NCBI GenBank assembly: GCA_003158495.1
Contig: PMJT01000079.1
Span: 147 to 10,216 of the forward strand
DNA: 10,070 bases
Origin: Chloroflexota bacterium
GTDB lineage: Bacteria > Chloroflexota > Limnocylindria > Limnocylindrales > CSP1-4
Direction: 5' to 3'
A model generated the notes under the pieces. The model saw nothing but the letters and a program-made list of their open reading frames with translations. It had not been told where the DNA came from and made no database searches. How positions within the stretch are numbered: the stretch's first letter is position 1; every line of letters begins with the position of its first letter. Positions 1 to 6,240 of this stretch are shown here, piece by piece. Made by a program: the position numbers and the translations under genes.

Positions 1-429
1 GGGATCATGGATTACACCGGCCGGCCGGACTACGCCCGTGTCGTCGACATCACGACCCGAGCCGCCCTCCGCGAAATGATGCTTCCGGGCGTCGTCGCCG
101 TCGCCACTCCGATCGCAGTCGGTCTGCTCCTCGGCTACCAGGCCGTCGCGGGCATGCTGATGGTCGGAACCATCGCCGGTGTCCTGCTCGCCACCGTTCT
201 CAACAACAGCGGCGGCGCGTGGGACAACGCCAAGAAGTACATCGAGTCGGGCAACCTTCACGACGAGAACGGCAACGTCCTCGGAAAGAAGTCCTTTGCC
301 CACCAGGCCGGCGTCGTCGGCGACACCGTCGGCGATCCGTTCAAGGACACCGCGGGTCCGTCCCTCCACGTCCTGGTGAAGCTGCTGGCCACTATCACCC
401 TGGTGATGGCCCCGCTCTTCATCCGCTAG
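1..429 (+). CDS. hppA: Membrane-bound proton-translocating pyrophosphatase, C-terminal part (5' truncated)
   Basis: This is the last ~142 codons of an integral-membrane pyrophosphatase, which hydrolyses inorganic PPi and uses the energy to pump H+ (or Na+) across the cytoplasmic membrane. The reading frame is open to the left edge, so the ATG at 7 is internal and not the start. Diagnostic family motifs are visible: NNSGGAWDNAKKYIE followed by VVGDTVGDPFKDTAGPS. Their Asp, Asn and Lys residues belong to the Mg-PPi binding site on the cytoplasmic face. Hydrophobic segments flank these motifs (around residues 25-65), and a final transmembrane helix ends in APLFIR, as is typical of the family. 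The residue that separates K+-dependent from K+-independent enzymes lies upstream of the window, so subtype and pumped ion cannot be decided. The gene ends at TAG 427-429 and is followed by two hairpins. Confidence 0.96.
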   Translation, partial: GIMDYTGRPDYARVVDITTRAALREMMLPGVVAVATPIAVGLLLGYQAVAGMLMVGTIAGVLLATVLNNSGGAWDNAKKYIESGNLHDENGNVLGKKSFAHQAGVVGDTVGDPFKDTAGPSLHVLVKLLATITLVMAPLFIR

Positions 430-441
430 CCACGCTTCAAC

Positions 442-477
442 GCTCGAGCCGGCGGTCCTGCGATCGCCGGCCCGAGC
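442..477 (+). terminator. Strong hairpin after hppA (no T-tract)
   Basis: The arms 442-457 and 462-477 form a 16-position stem with one A·C mismatch (447/472), one G·T pair (455/464) and a 4-nt loop (ctgc). It begins 12 nt after the hppA stop codon. There is no T-run after it, so it may be a 3'-end stabilising structure or part of a compound terminator with the second hairpin downstream. Confidence 0.5.
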
Positions 478-508
478 ACTTCCGAAGCCGTGATTCGCAT
501 CGAAGAAG

Positions 509-532
509 ATCGACCCGAAGGGCCGATTTTCT
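509..532 (+). terminator. Possible intrinsic terminator or attenuator before uppP
   Basis: The arms 509-516 (ATCGACCC) and 520-527 (GGGCCGAT) pair with one A·C mismatch around a GAA loop and run directly into TTTTCT. The structure ends about 20 nt before the uppP GTG and just ahead of its SD, leaving no room for a promoter between hairpin and gene. uppP must therefore be reached by read-through or from a promoter upstream of the hairpin, which would make this an attenuator. Confidence 0.4.
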
Positions 533-552
533 CCCGCATCTAGGAGAGTCGC

Positions 553-1392
553 GTGGACCTGTCCATCCAGGCGCTGATCATGGGAATCGCTCAGGGTCTG
601 ACCGAGTTCCTGCCGATCTCCAGTTCCGGCCACTTGATCCTGATCCCATGGCTCTTCGGCTGGAAGGATCCGTTCATCGACTCGCTCGAGTTCAGCGTCA
701 TGCTCCACATGGGCACGCTGCTCGCGCTGCTCGTCTACTTCTGGCGCGATTGGGTCCGGCTCATCCCCGCCGGCCTCGCCTCGATCCGCGATCGTTCCAT
801 CGGCGACGACCCCGATCGTAAGATGGCCTGGCTCCTGGTAATCGCCACCATCCCGGCCGTCCTGGTCGGACCTCTGCTCACCGGTCCAATCGAAGACGCC
901 ATTCGCAAGCCGGCGGAAGTCGCCCTGATGCTCTGCGTCGGCGCCGCGATCCTGTGGCTCGCCGATCGCTGGGGGAGCAAGCTACGCGAGATGGCCTCGC
1001 TGACATACGGCGGCGCGCTGGGCATCGGTATCGCCCAGGTCCTGGCCCTCGTCCCCGGTATCAGCCGCTCCGGCGTCAGCATCTCGGCCGGCCTGTTCCT
1101 CGGCCTCACACGCGAAGCGGCCGCACGCTTCAGCTTCCTCATGGCCACGCCGGTCGTCGCCGGCGCCGGCATCTGGGAAGCTCGCAAGCTGCTTGGCCAC
1201 GACCCCACGGTCGTTCACGCCCAGGCACACCTGGTTGCGATCGGCTTCATTGCGGCGGCCGTCGCTGGAATGCTCGCGATCCGCTTCATGCTCGAGTTCC
1301 TGAAGCGACAGCCGGTCACGATCTTCGTCGTGTACCGCGTGGCTGCGGCGATCCTCGTCTTTGTCGTCCTGCTTTCCCCGCACGGCGCCTGA
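553..1392 (+). CDS. uppP: Undecaprenyl-diphosphatase (UppP/BacA family)
   Basis: This is an integral-membrane phosphatase of 279 aa that dephosphorylates undecaprenyl pyrophosphate to undecaprenyl phosphate. It thereby recycles the lipid carrier for peptidoglycan and other wall polymers, and overexpression in other bacteria gives bacitracin resistance. Both family signatures are present: the N-terminal QGLTEFLPISSSGHLIL, containing the (E/Q)xxxE motif as Q14 and E18, and the PGISRSG motif at residues 168-174 with its catalytic Arg. The length matches the usual 265-280 aa, and multiple hydrophobic segments are seen throughout. The start is the GTG at 553, preceded by taggagag at 541-548; the protein begins two residues before the usual hydrophobic first helix. 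The stop lies 17 nt before the argR ATG, suggesting one transcript. The upstream hairpin with a T-run may modulate expression. Confidence 0.95.
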   Translation: MDLSIQALIMGIAQGLTEFLPISSSGHLILIPWLFGWKDPFIDSLEFSVMLHMGTLLALLVYFWRDWVRLIPAGLASIRDRSIGDDPDRKMAWLLVIATIPAVLVGPLLTGPIEDAIRKPAEVALMLCVGAAILWLADRWGSKLREMASLTYGGALGIGIAQVLALVPGISRSGVSISAGLFLGLTREAAARFSFLMATPVVAGAGIWEARKLLGHDPTVVHAQAHLVAIGFIAAAVAGMLAIRFMLEFLKRQPVTIFVVYRVAAAILVFVVLLSPHGA

Positions 1393-1409
1393 GGGAGGCT
1401 CGCGGCTCC

Positions 1410-1874
1410 ATGGAGGTCATCAAGCAGCTCCGCCAGCGCGAGATACGCGACCTGCTGGGCCAGCGTCCGATACGCACCCAGCAGGAGCTGGCCGCTGCCC
1501 TGCGCGAGCGCGGTTTCCGGGCAACCCAGGCCACGATCAGCCGCGACGTGGCTGAACTTGGGTTGATCAAGTCCAACTCGGCCGGGGTCCAGACCTACGT
1601 CGTTCCGGCGCGAGTCACCGAAGCGGAGAGCACCGGTGAGGAGCGGCTGCGCGCCCTCCTGCACGACCTGCCGGTCGAGGTCCGCGACGCCGGGCTGATG
1701 CTCGTCCTCAAGACACTCCCCGGCTCCGCCCACGCCGTTGCCGCCGCCCTCGACAGAACGCGCTGGCCGGAAGTAGTTGGCAGCATCGCCGGCGACGACA
1801 CGGTCTTCGTAGCCTGCGGCGACCGCACGTCCATGCAGCGCATTCGGGCCCGCCTGGCGTCCCTGGGGCGGTAG
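1410..1874 (+). CDS. argR: Arginine repressor ArgR
   Basis: This is a 154-aa transcription factor of the ArgR/AhrC family, which binds L-arginine, assembles as a hexamer and controls arginine biosynthesis and catabolism operons. The N-terminal winged helix-turn-helix covers about residues 1-70. It includes TQQELAAALRERGFRATQAT followed by ISRDVAELGLIK, in which S44-R45 match the DNA-contacting Ser-Arg pair. The C-terminal oligomerisation and arginine-binding domain covers about 80-154. It shows PGSAHAVAAALD, then VGSIAGDDTVFVAC, whose D129-D130 correspond to the paired aspartates that contact arginine. The ATG at 1410 has a good SD (gagggagg, 1391-1398). Longer in-frame extensions overlap uppP and have no family match. 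No arginine-biosynthesis gene is adjacent, so it probably acts in trans. I could not identify a convincing ARG box nearby. Confidence 0.95.
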   Translation: MEVIKQLRQREIRDLLGQRPIRTQQELAAALRERGFRATQATISRDVAELGLIKSNSAGVQTYVVPARVTEAESTGEERLRALLHDLPVEVRDAGLMLVLKTLPGSAHAVAAALDRTRWPEVVGSIAGDDTVFVACGDRTSMQRIRARLASLGR

Positions 1875-2405
1875 GCCCGGGCCACGACCGGCCTGGGCGC
1901 CGCGCCCGCGGCGCATCGCCCAACGAATCAATGGCGCGCATGGCCGAGACGCCACTGAATCCCGAAGCGCCGGCCCGGCGGCTCAGAGCGAGGCGGAGCC
2001 GAGCACGCGAACGAGCGCGCCTGAACGTGCGTGAGCGAGAGAGCGGCGGCGACAACGAAGCAATGGGCCGCCCGGCCGGCGCCTGCCGCTAGACGCAGAC
2101 CGGCCCCGGCTTCCGGGGAGGAGGAGGAGGATCCGGAAGGCGGGGCCGGTAGAGTTGCTTTGTTGTCTCCAATAATGATCAGGTTCTATTCAGCATCCAT
2201 TCCACATTCGTCCTTCCCCGATCGGGACCTCCGTTCTGATGCAAAACGACGGGACGCCGGGCCCCGGAATTCATCTGGACCGCGACGATGCGCATCAATT
2301 CGCCGTGTGGGGTGGATTGATTCCATCGATCAGGTTTGCCGCGGCCGGAGGTGGCGGTTTCGCGGCGACGGATCGGCCATTCCGCGGGCATTTCGCGCGA
2401 AGTCT
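1875..2405. other. Gene-free interval between argR and the greA promoter
   Basis: I see no supportable protein-coding gene here. The open frames on either strand have biased GC-shadow composition and match no family I recognise. The first part (1875-2035) is very GC-rich, with several short dyads. Examples are the stem 1895-1899/1903-1907 and the bulged stem 2004-2013/2026-2033, either of which could help end the argR transcript. The long hairpin at 2099-2150 is annotated separately. From about 2151 to 2330 the DNA is visibly more AT-rich than its surroundings and holds the palindromes CCCGATCGGG (2217-2226) and GATGCGCATC (2287-2296), which could be protein-binding sites or chance. I found no tRNA fold. 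Confidence 0.6.
2099..2168 (+). terminator. Long GC hairpin with GGA-repeat loop, T-rich tail
   Basis: The arms 2099-2116 and 2133-2150 are complementary at 17 of 18 positions (the single G·G mismatch is 2108/2140). The 16-nt loop reads ggaggaggaggaggat. The stem is followed by a T-rich but interrupted run (ttgctttgttgtct, 2155-2168). The simplest reading is a factor-independent terminator for the uppP-argR transcript, about 225 nt after the argR stop. The large loop and imperfect T-tract are unusual, so a stable RNA element or a structured ncRNA on either strand is also possible. Confidence 0.5.
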
Positions 2406-2434
2406 TTGACACAGGCAAGGGCGACGGCTAGCAT
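2406..2434 (+). promoter_or_regulatory. Sigma70-type promoter for greA
   Basis: A perfect -35 hexamer TTGACA (2406-2411) is separated by exactly 17 nt from a -10-like TAGCAT (2429-2434, 4 of 6 consensus, with the key A at position 2 and T at position 6). Transcription would begin near 2441, giving a leader of about 120 nt before the greA GTG. It is the best promoter match I found in the window and probably drives greA-lysS, perhaps also serS. Confidence 0.65.
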
Positions 2435-2507
2435 ACGCGCCGGCCGAACTTCAGGGCATCTCATGCGGTGCGCCTGGAGTTCTTTTCCTTATCCCGGGCC
2501 GCGAGGT

Positions 2508-2557
2508 GCCGGAGCTTCTCCGGCAAGTACCGGACGGACGAGAACGGGAGCTTCCCG
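2508..2557 (+). promoter_or_regulatory. greA leader: two hairpins, the second hiding the SD
   Basis: A perfect 7-bp hairpin (GCCGGAG 2508-2514, loop ctt, CTCCGGC 2518-2524) is followed by a 5-bp hairpin (CGGGA 2545-2549, loop gct, TCCCG 2553-2557). The left arm of the second contains the only plausible Shine-Dalgarno for greA (gggag, 2546-2550). The octamer GGAGCTTC occurs in both, 36 nt apart. This suggests translational or attenuation control of greA; the same DNA dyads could alternatively be operators. Confidence 0.4.
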
Positions 2558-2559
2558 CG

Positions 2560-3024
2560 GTGAACAACAGAACCCAGTACATCTCCGAAGATGGCCTCGC
2601 CAAGCTGCGGACGGAGCTCGAAGAGCTGGTCAACGTCCGGCGTGCCGAGATCGCCCAGCGGATCCACGATGCCAAGGAGCACGGTGATCTGGCCGAGAAC
2701 GCCGAGTACGAGGACGCCAAGAACGAGCAGGCGTTCGTAGAGGGACAAATCCAGCGGCTCGAGGCCCTGGTCAAGAACGCGACGATCATCGACGGGAACC
2801 ACGGCACCGATCACGTCCAGATCGGCAGCACCGTGAAGGTCGACGGCACCGACGGCAAGGAAGTCTTCACCATCGTCGGTTCGACCGAGGCCAGCCCGCG
2901 CGAGGGCAGGATCTCAAACGAATCGCCGGTCGGTCGAGCGCTGCTGGGCAAGCACAAGGGCGATTCGGTCGTCGTCCACGTCCCGGCCGGCGACTTTTCC
3001 TACAAGATCCTCGACATCAGCTAG
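2560..3024 (+). CDS. greA: Transcription elongation factor GreA
   Basis: GreA enters the RNA polymerase secondary channel and stimulates cleavage of backtracked RNA, rescuing stalled elongation complexes. The 154-aa product matches the usual 155-160 aa. The N-terminal coiled coil covers about residues 8-75. Its tip GDLAENAEYEDAKNEQ carries D43 and E46, the acidic residues that coordinate catalytic Mg2+ in the polymerase. The C-terminal FKBP-like domain (about 80-154) has the typical GRISNESPVGRALLGKHKGD. The GTG at 2560 is chosen because the family N-terminus (Y-I-S-E-D-G-L-A-K-L) begins right after it and a gggag SD lies 9 nt upstream. The in-frame GTG at 2506 would add 18 unconserved residues that overlap the leader hairpins. 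It is preceded by a strong promoter, and lysS starts 10 nt after its stop. Confidence 0.96.
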   Translation: MNNRTQYISEDGLAKLRTELEELVNVRRAEIAQRIHDAKEHGDLAENAEYEDAKNEQAFVEGQIQRLEALVKNATIIDGNHGTDHVQIGSTVKVDGTDGKEVFTIVGSTEASPREGRISNESPVGRALLGKHKGDSVVVHVPAGDFSYKILDIS

Positions 3025-3034
3025 CCGTCTCGCC

Positions 3035-4630
3035 GTGTACTGGGCCGACGAGCTTGCTGCGTCCCTGGCGGGGCCGCAGGTCGTCAACGACTCCAAGTCG
3101 CCCTCGGGCACGGTCCACGTCGGCTCGCTGCGTGGGGTCGTCCTCCACGACGCAATCCACCGAGCCCTGATCGGCGTCGGCCTGCCTTCGACCTTCCTGT
3201 ACGGCGTCGACGACATGGACGCCATGGACTCGCAGGCGAAGCTCACTCCGGACGCGGTCGACAAGTACATGGGCGCGCCGCTTTCGCGCGTGCCCGCCCC
3301 CGAGGGCAGTACCGCCGCGAACTACGCGCGCCACTTCGTCGGCGAGATCTTCTTCCGCACATTTGAGCCGCTGGGCATCAAGCCCGAGTTCTACTGGGTC
3401 AGCGAACTCTACGCGGCCGGTCGAATGGACCACTACGTCAAGCTGGCGCTCGATCGAGCCGACAAGGTGCGCGAGGTCTACTCGCGCGTCAGCCATGTCG
3501 AGCGGTCGAGCGAATGGCTGCCGCTGCAGGTCATATGCGAGAACTGCGGCAAGATCGGCACGACCTATGCCACCGATTGGGACGGTTCGACGGTCGCGTA
3601 CGCGTGCAAGCCGGACCTGGTGTGGTGGGCTCGCGGTTGCGGGCACGAGGGGCGCGTCTCGCCGCTCGGCGGGCAGGCCAAGCTGCCGTGGAACCTCGAG
3701 TGGGCCGCCAAGTGGGGTTTGCTCGGCGTTACGGTCGAGGGCTGCGGCAAGGATCTAGCTACGGCCGGTGGCTCGCGCGATCGCTCCGATGCGATCAGCC
3801 GCGAGGTCTTCGAAGTGGAGCCGCCGCGAAACGTCGCCTACGAGTTCCTGAACGTCGGCGGCAAGAAGATGTCGACGTCCAAGGGCCAGGGTGTGGCCGC
3901 ACACTCGATTGCCGAGGTCCTGCCGCCCGAACAACTGCGGTTCCTCTTTCTCCGACCTCGCCCAAACCAGGTCATCGACTTCGATCCCGAAGGGGACACG
4001 ATTCCCCGCCTCTTTGACGAGTTCGACCGGATCGCCGCAGCAACTGCCGGGCGCGAGGTCAAGGGCGAGCTGCCGGCCGACTACGAGCGGCTTTTCGGGT
4101 ACTCCCTGCTGGGGCCCGACCCGGACGTCTCCGCGGCCGCGACCGCCTTCCGGCCCGCCTTCGGCCACCTGGCCCTGCTGCTCCAGATTCCCGGAACGGA
4201 CATCGACGCGCGGATGGTGGCCGAAAAGGGCGCGCCCCTCACCGAGCTGGAGGCCGCGGTCCTGGCGGAGCGCGTCTCCGCCGCGCGCGCCTGGCTTGAC
4301 TCATACGCCCCGGAGCGCGCGCGGCTGGTAATCCGGCGCGATGCCGTGCCCACCGAGGTGGCGGCTCTCGGCGCCGACCAGAGGGCATACCTGGCTGCGC
4401 TCGCCGAAGCCGCCGCCGTGGAGGCGCCCGGCTCGGGCGATGCATGGCAAACGCTGATCTTCCGCGTCGCCGCCGAAGCTGAGCTGGCCTCCGGCCGCGC
4501 TTTTGGGGCCCTGTACGCCGCTTTCCTCGGCCGCAGCAACGGCCCGCGCGCAGGGTGGCTGCTCGCCAGCCTGGAGCCCGCGTTCGTGGTCGAGAGGCTG
4601 CGTGCCGCGGCCGGGATCGCAGCCGCCTGA
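3035..4630 (+). CDS. lysS: Class I (archaeal-type) lysyl-tRNA synthetase
   Basis: The enzyme attaches lysine to tRNA-Lys using ATP. This 531-aa protein is the class I form (Rossmann-fold catalytic core), not the class II form used by most bacteria. The evidence is the HIGH-type motif HVGS at residues 28-31 (in SPSGTVHVGSLRG) and the KMSKS-type motif KMSTS at 278-282. A zinc-ribbon-like insertion lies between them, with C168-x2-C171, C191 and C202-G-H204. The remaining C-terminal half (about 330-531) is Ala/Leu-rich and helical, as expected for the class I anticodon-binding helical cage. The GTG at 3035 is the right start because the family begins with an H/Y-W-A-D motif, here YWADELA. No SD is visible, and with only 10 nt after the greA stop it is probably translated by coupling. 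Length is normal for the family. Confidence 0.93.
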   Translation: MYWADELAASLAGPQVVNDSKSPSGTVHVGSLRGVVLHDAIHRALIGVGLPSTFLYGVDDMDAMDSQAKLTPDAVDKYMGAPLSRVPAPEGSTAANYARHFVGEIFFRTFEPLGIKPEFYWVSELYAAGRMDHYVKLALDRADKVREVYSRVSHVERSSEWLPLQVICENCGKIGTTYATDWDGSTVAYACKPDLVWWARGCGHEGRVSPLGGQAKLPWNLEWAAKWGLLGVTVEGCGKDLATAGGSRDRSDAISREVFEVEPPRNVAYEFLNVGGKKMSTSKGQGVAAHSIAEVLPPEQLRFLFLRPRPNQVIDFDPEGDTIPRLFDEFDRIAAATAGREVKGELPADYERLFGYSLLGPDPDVSAAATAFRPAFGHLALLLQIPGTDIDARMVAEKGAPLTELEAAVLAERVSAARAWLDSYAPERARLVIRRDAVPTEVAALGADQRAYLAALAEAAAVEAPGSGDAWQTLIFRVAAEAELASGRAFGALYAAFLGRSNGPRAGWLLASLEPAFVVERLRAAAGIAAA

Positions 4631-4682
4631 CTTTCGGCCGCTCCGCTGCTGGTCTTCATCGCCCCTCCCTCCGCGCCGCCGC

Positions 4683-4688
4683 TAAACT
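4683..4688 (+). promoter_or_regulatory. Possible -10 element upstream of serS
   Basis: TAAACT fits the relaxed TANNNT -10 pattern of high-GC bacteria and lies 55 nt before the serS ATG, in the 112-nt lysS-serS gap. No good -35 is present at 16-18 nt spacing, and no terminator is visible in this gap. serS may therefore be partly read from the greA promoter. Confidence 0.2.
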
Positions 4689-4742
4689 CCACGACAGTGG
4701 CGCGGCCGCGGCCGCCGAGCGAGACCAGGGAGAAGCGACGCA

Positions 4743-6053
4743 ATGAGCATCGGGCTGACAAGGCTGCGCGAAGAGCCTGATCGCATTCGGCAAGGGGCGA
4801 TCGACAAGGGCGAGGACCCGGCGGTCGTGGATGCGGCGCGCGCTCTCGAGGGCCGGCGCCGCCAGCTGCTCGGCGAGTCGGACCTTCTCAAGGCCGAGCG
4901 CAACGTCGCGTCCAAGAGGGTGGGCGAGGCCATACGTGGCGGAGCCGCCCCCAACGGCCCCGAGGTCGCGGCCCTCAAGCAGACCTCGACCGAAGCCGGC
5001 GCCCAGATCGAGAAGATCGACGCGGACCTGGCGGCCGCGGAAACCCAGCTCGAAGAGATGCTCCTGCGCATCCCGAACCCGGCCGACCCGGACGTCCCGG
5101 TCGGCGACGCATCGGCCAACCGGACCGTTCGCACGTGGGGCGAGCAGCTTCCCCGAGAAGCCACCACCGACGGTCAGGCGTGGTCTCGCCGCCCGCACTG
5201 GGACATCGGCGCGGACCTCAAGATGTTCGACCTCGAGCGCGGCGCGAAGATCACCGGCTCGGGATTCCCGGTCTACATGGGCGCGGGCTCGCGCCTCCAG
5301 CGCGCCTTGATCGACTTCATGCTGGACATCCATACCACCGAGCACGGCATGACCGAGGTCTGGCCGCCGGCCGTGGTCAACAGTGCGTCGGCCCGCGGCA
5401 CGGGCCAGATTCCGGACAAGGAAGACCTGATGTACGTCGCGCCGCGCGACGACCTCTACCTCGTGCCCACGGCTGAGGTCCCGGTCACGAACCTCCACCG
5501 CGACGAGATCTTCGATGCCGCCGAACTTCCGATTCGCTACGCCGCCTACTCGCCCTGCTTCCGCCGCGAGGCCGGTGCGGCCGGCAAGGACACCCGCGGC
5601 ATCCTCCGCGTCCACCAGTTCGACAAGGTCGAGATGGTCTTCTTCGAGAAGCCGGAGGCTTCGGCCGAGGCGCTCGAATGGCTGACAGGCCGCGCTGAGG
5701 TCATCCTCCAGCGGCTTGGGCTCGCCTATCGCGTTCTGCTCATGGCCACGAAAGACATGGGCTTCGTGCAGGCCAAGAAGTACGACCTCGAGGTCTGGGC
5801 ACCGGGCGTCGAGCGCTGGCTCGAAGTCAGCTCCTGCTCGAACTTCCGCGACTACCAGGCCCGACGGATGGCGATCCGGTACCGGCCGGAGCCCGGGGCG
5901 AAGCCCGAGCTGGTTCATACGCTGAACGGCTCGGGGCTGGCCCTGCCGCGTACGGTTGCCGCGATCCTCGAGACCTACCAGCAGCCCGATGGCAGCGTGG
6001 TCGTGCCGGAGGCTCTCCGGCCGTACATGCGAATGGATCGGATTACCGCCTGA
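4743..6053 (+). CDS. serS: Seryl-tRNA synthetase
   Basis: This class II aminoacyl-tRNA synthetase charges tRNA-Ser (and tRNA-Sec where present) with serine. The 436-aa product is close to the usual 420-430 aa. The N-terminal antiparallel coiled-coil arm, which recognises the long variable arm of tRNA-Ser, covers about residues 1-110 and is rich in charged heptads. The catalytic domain shows ITGSGFPVY, then the serine-site TAE (243-245). Motif 2 contains FRRE (273-276) followed by AGAAGKDTRGILRVHQFDKVE. Motif 3 is LNGSGLALPR (394-403) with the ATP-binding Arg403. The ATG at 4743 has a strong SD, agggagaag (4727-4735), 7 nt upstream, and the protein begins at the expected position for the family. 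It follows lysS by 112 nt without an obvious terminator. Confidence 0.96.
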   Translation: MSIGLTRLREEPDRIRQGAIDKGEDPAVVDAARALEGRRRQLLGESDLLKAERNVASKRVGEAIRGGAAPNGPEVAALKQTSTEAGAQIEKIDADLAAAETQLEEMLLRIPNPADPDVPVGDASANRTVRTWGEQLPREATTDGQAWSRRPHWDIGADLKMFDLERGAKITGSGFPVYMGAGSRLQRALIDFMLDIHTTEHGMTEVWPPAVVNSASARGTGQIPDKEDLMYVAPRDDLYLVPTAEVPVTNLHRDEIFDAAELPIRYAAYSPCFRREAGAAGKDTRGILRVHQFDKVEMVFFEKPEASAEALEWLTGRAEVILQRLGLAYRVLLMATKDMGFVQAKKYDLEVWAPGVERWLEVSSCSNFRDYQARRMAIRYRPEPGAKPELVHTLNGSGLALPRTVAAILETYQQPDGSVVVPEALRPYMRMDRITA

Positions 6054-6082
6054 CCGGCTCGGCGCGTCCGAACTGCCGTTGG

Positions 6083-6193
6083 CCCAATGACGCCTGTATC
6101 TGTCAGGATTGGGATTGCCCGCCACGGATCCCGTGCGCCGGGCGGCGAAGCATGGAGTCGCGCCGCCACCGGGGAGCCGTCACGGCGCGCTCC
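6083..6193 (+). other. Run of short hairpins between serS and the lipoprotein gene
   Basis: Consecutive dyads fill this 187-nt gap. CCCAAT/ATTGGG (6083-6088/6108-6113) encloses CCTG/CAGG (6093-6096/6104-6107). Then come CACGG/CCGTG (6123-6127/6131-6135), a perfect 7-bp GGCGGCG/CGCCGCC (6141-6147/6161-6167) and GCCG/CGGC (6176-6179/6183-6186). None has a T-run. They may mark the serS 3' end or a leader of the next gene, but short stems are frequent by chance at this GC content. I found no convincing promoter here. Confidence 0.25.
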
Positions 6194-6240
6194 AGAAAGC
6201 CGGACTCGCGTCGCGACCGGCACAGGGCACGGAGGATCGG

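Noticed and set aside
2163..2192. Promoter-like TTGTCT-18-TATTCA after the long hairpin
   Set aside because: Only 4 of 6 and 3 of 6 matches, and no gene begins nearby; the greA promoter at 2406 is much better.
2141..2210. tRNA-like strings (GGTAGAGTT and GGTTCTATTC) after the long hairpin
   Set aside because: They recall D- and T-arm sequences, but no acceptor, anticodon or T stem pairs properly.
2177..2336. Direct repeat GATCAGGTT (2177-2185 and 2328-2336)
   Set aside because: A 9-bp repeat within a ~700-bp interval is expected by chance about once; no further similarity extends from it.
2031..2687. Plus-strand frame across the argR-greA gap
   Set aside because: It runs through the terminator-like hairpin and the greA promoter and then overlaps greA in another frame. 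Its product resembles nothing known, and it has no convincing SD.
4656..6125. Minus-strand open frame of 489 codons opposite serS
   Set aside because: It is the antisense shadow of a clear serS gene. The product is Arg/Gly/Ala-rich with no family pattern, and such long antisense frames are expected at this GC content.
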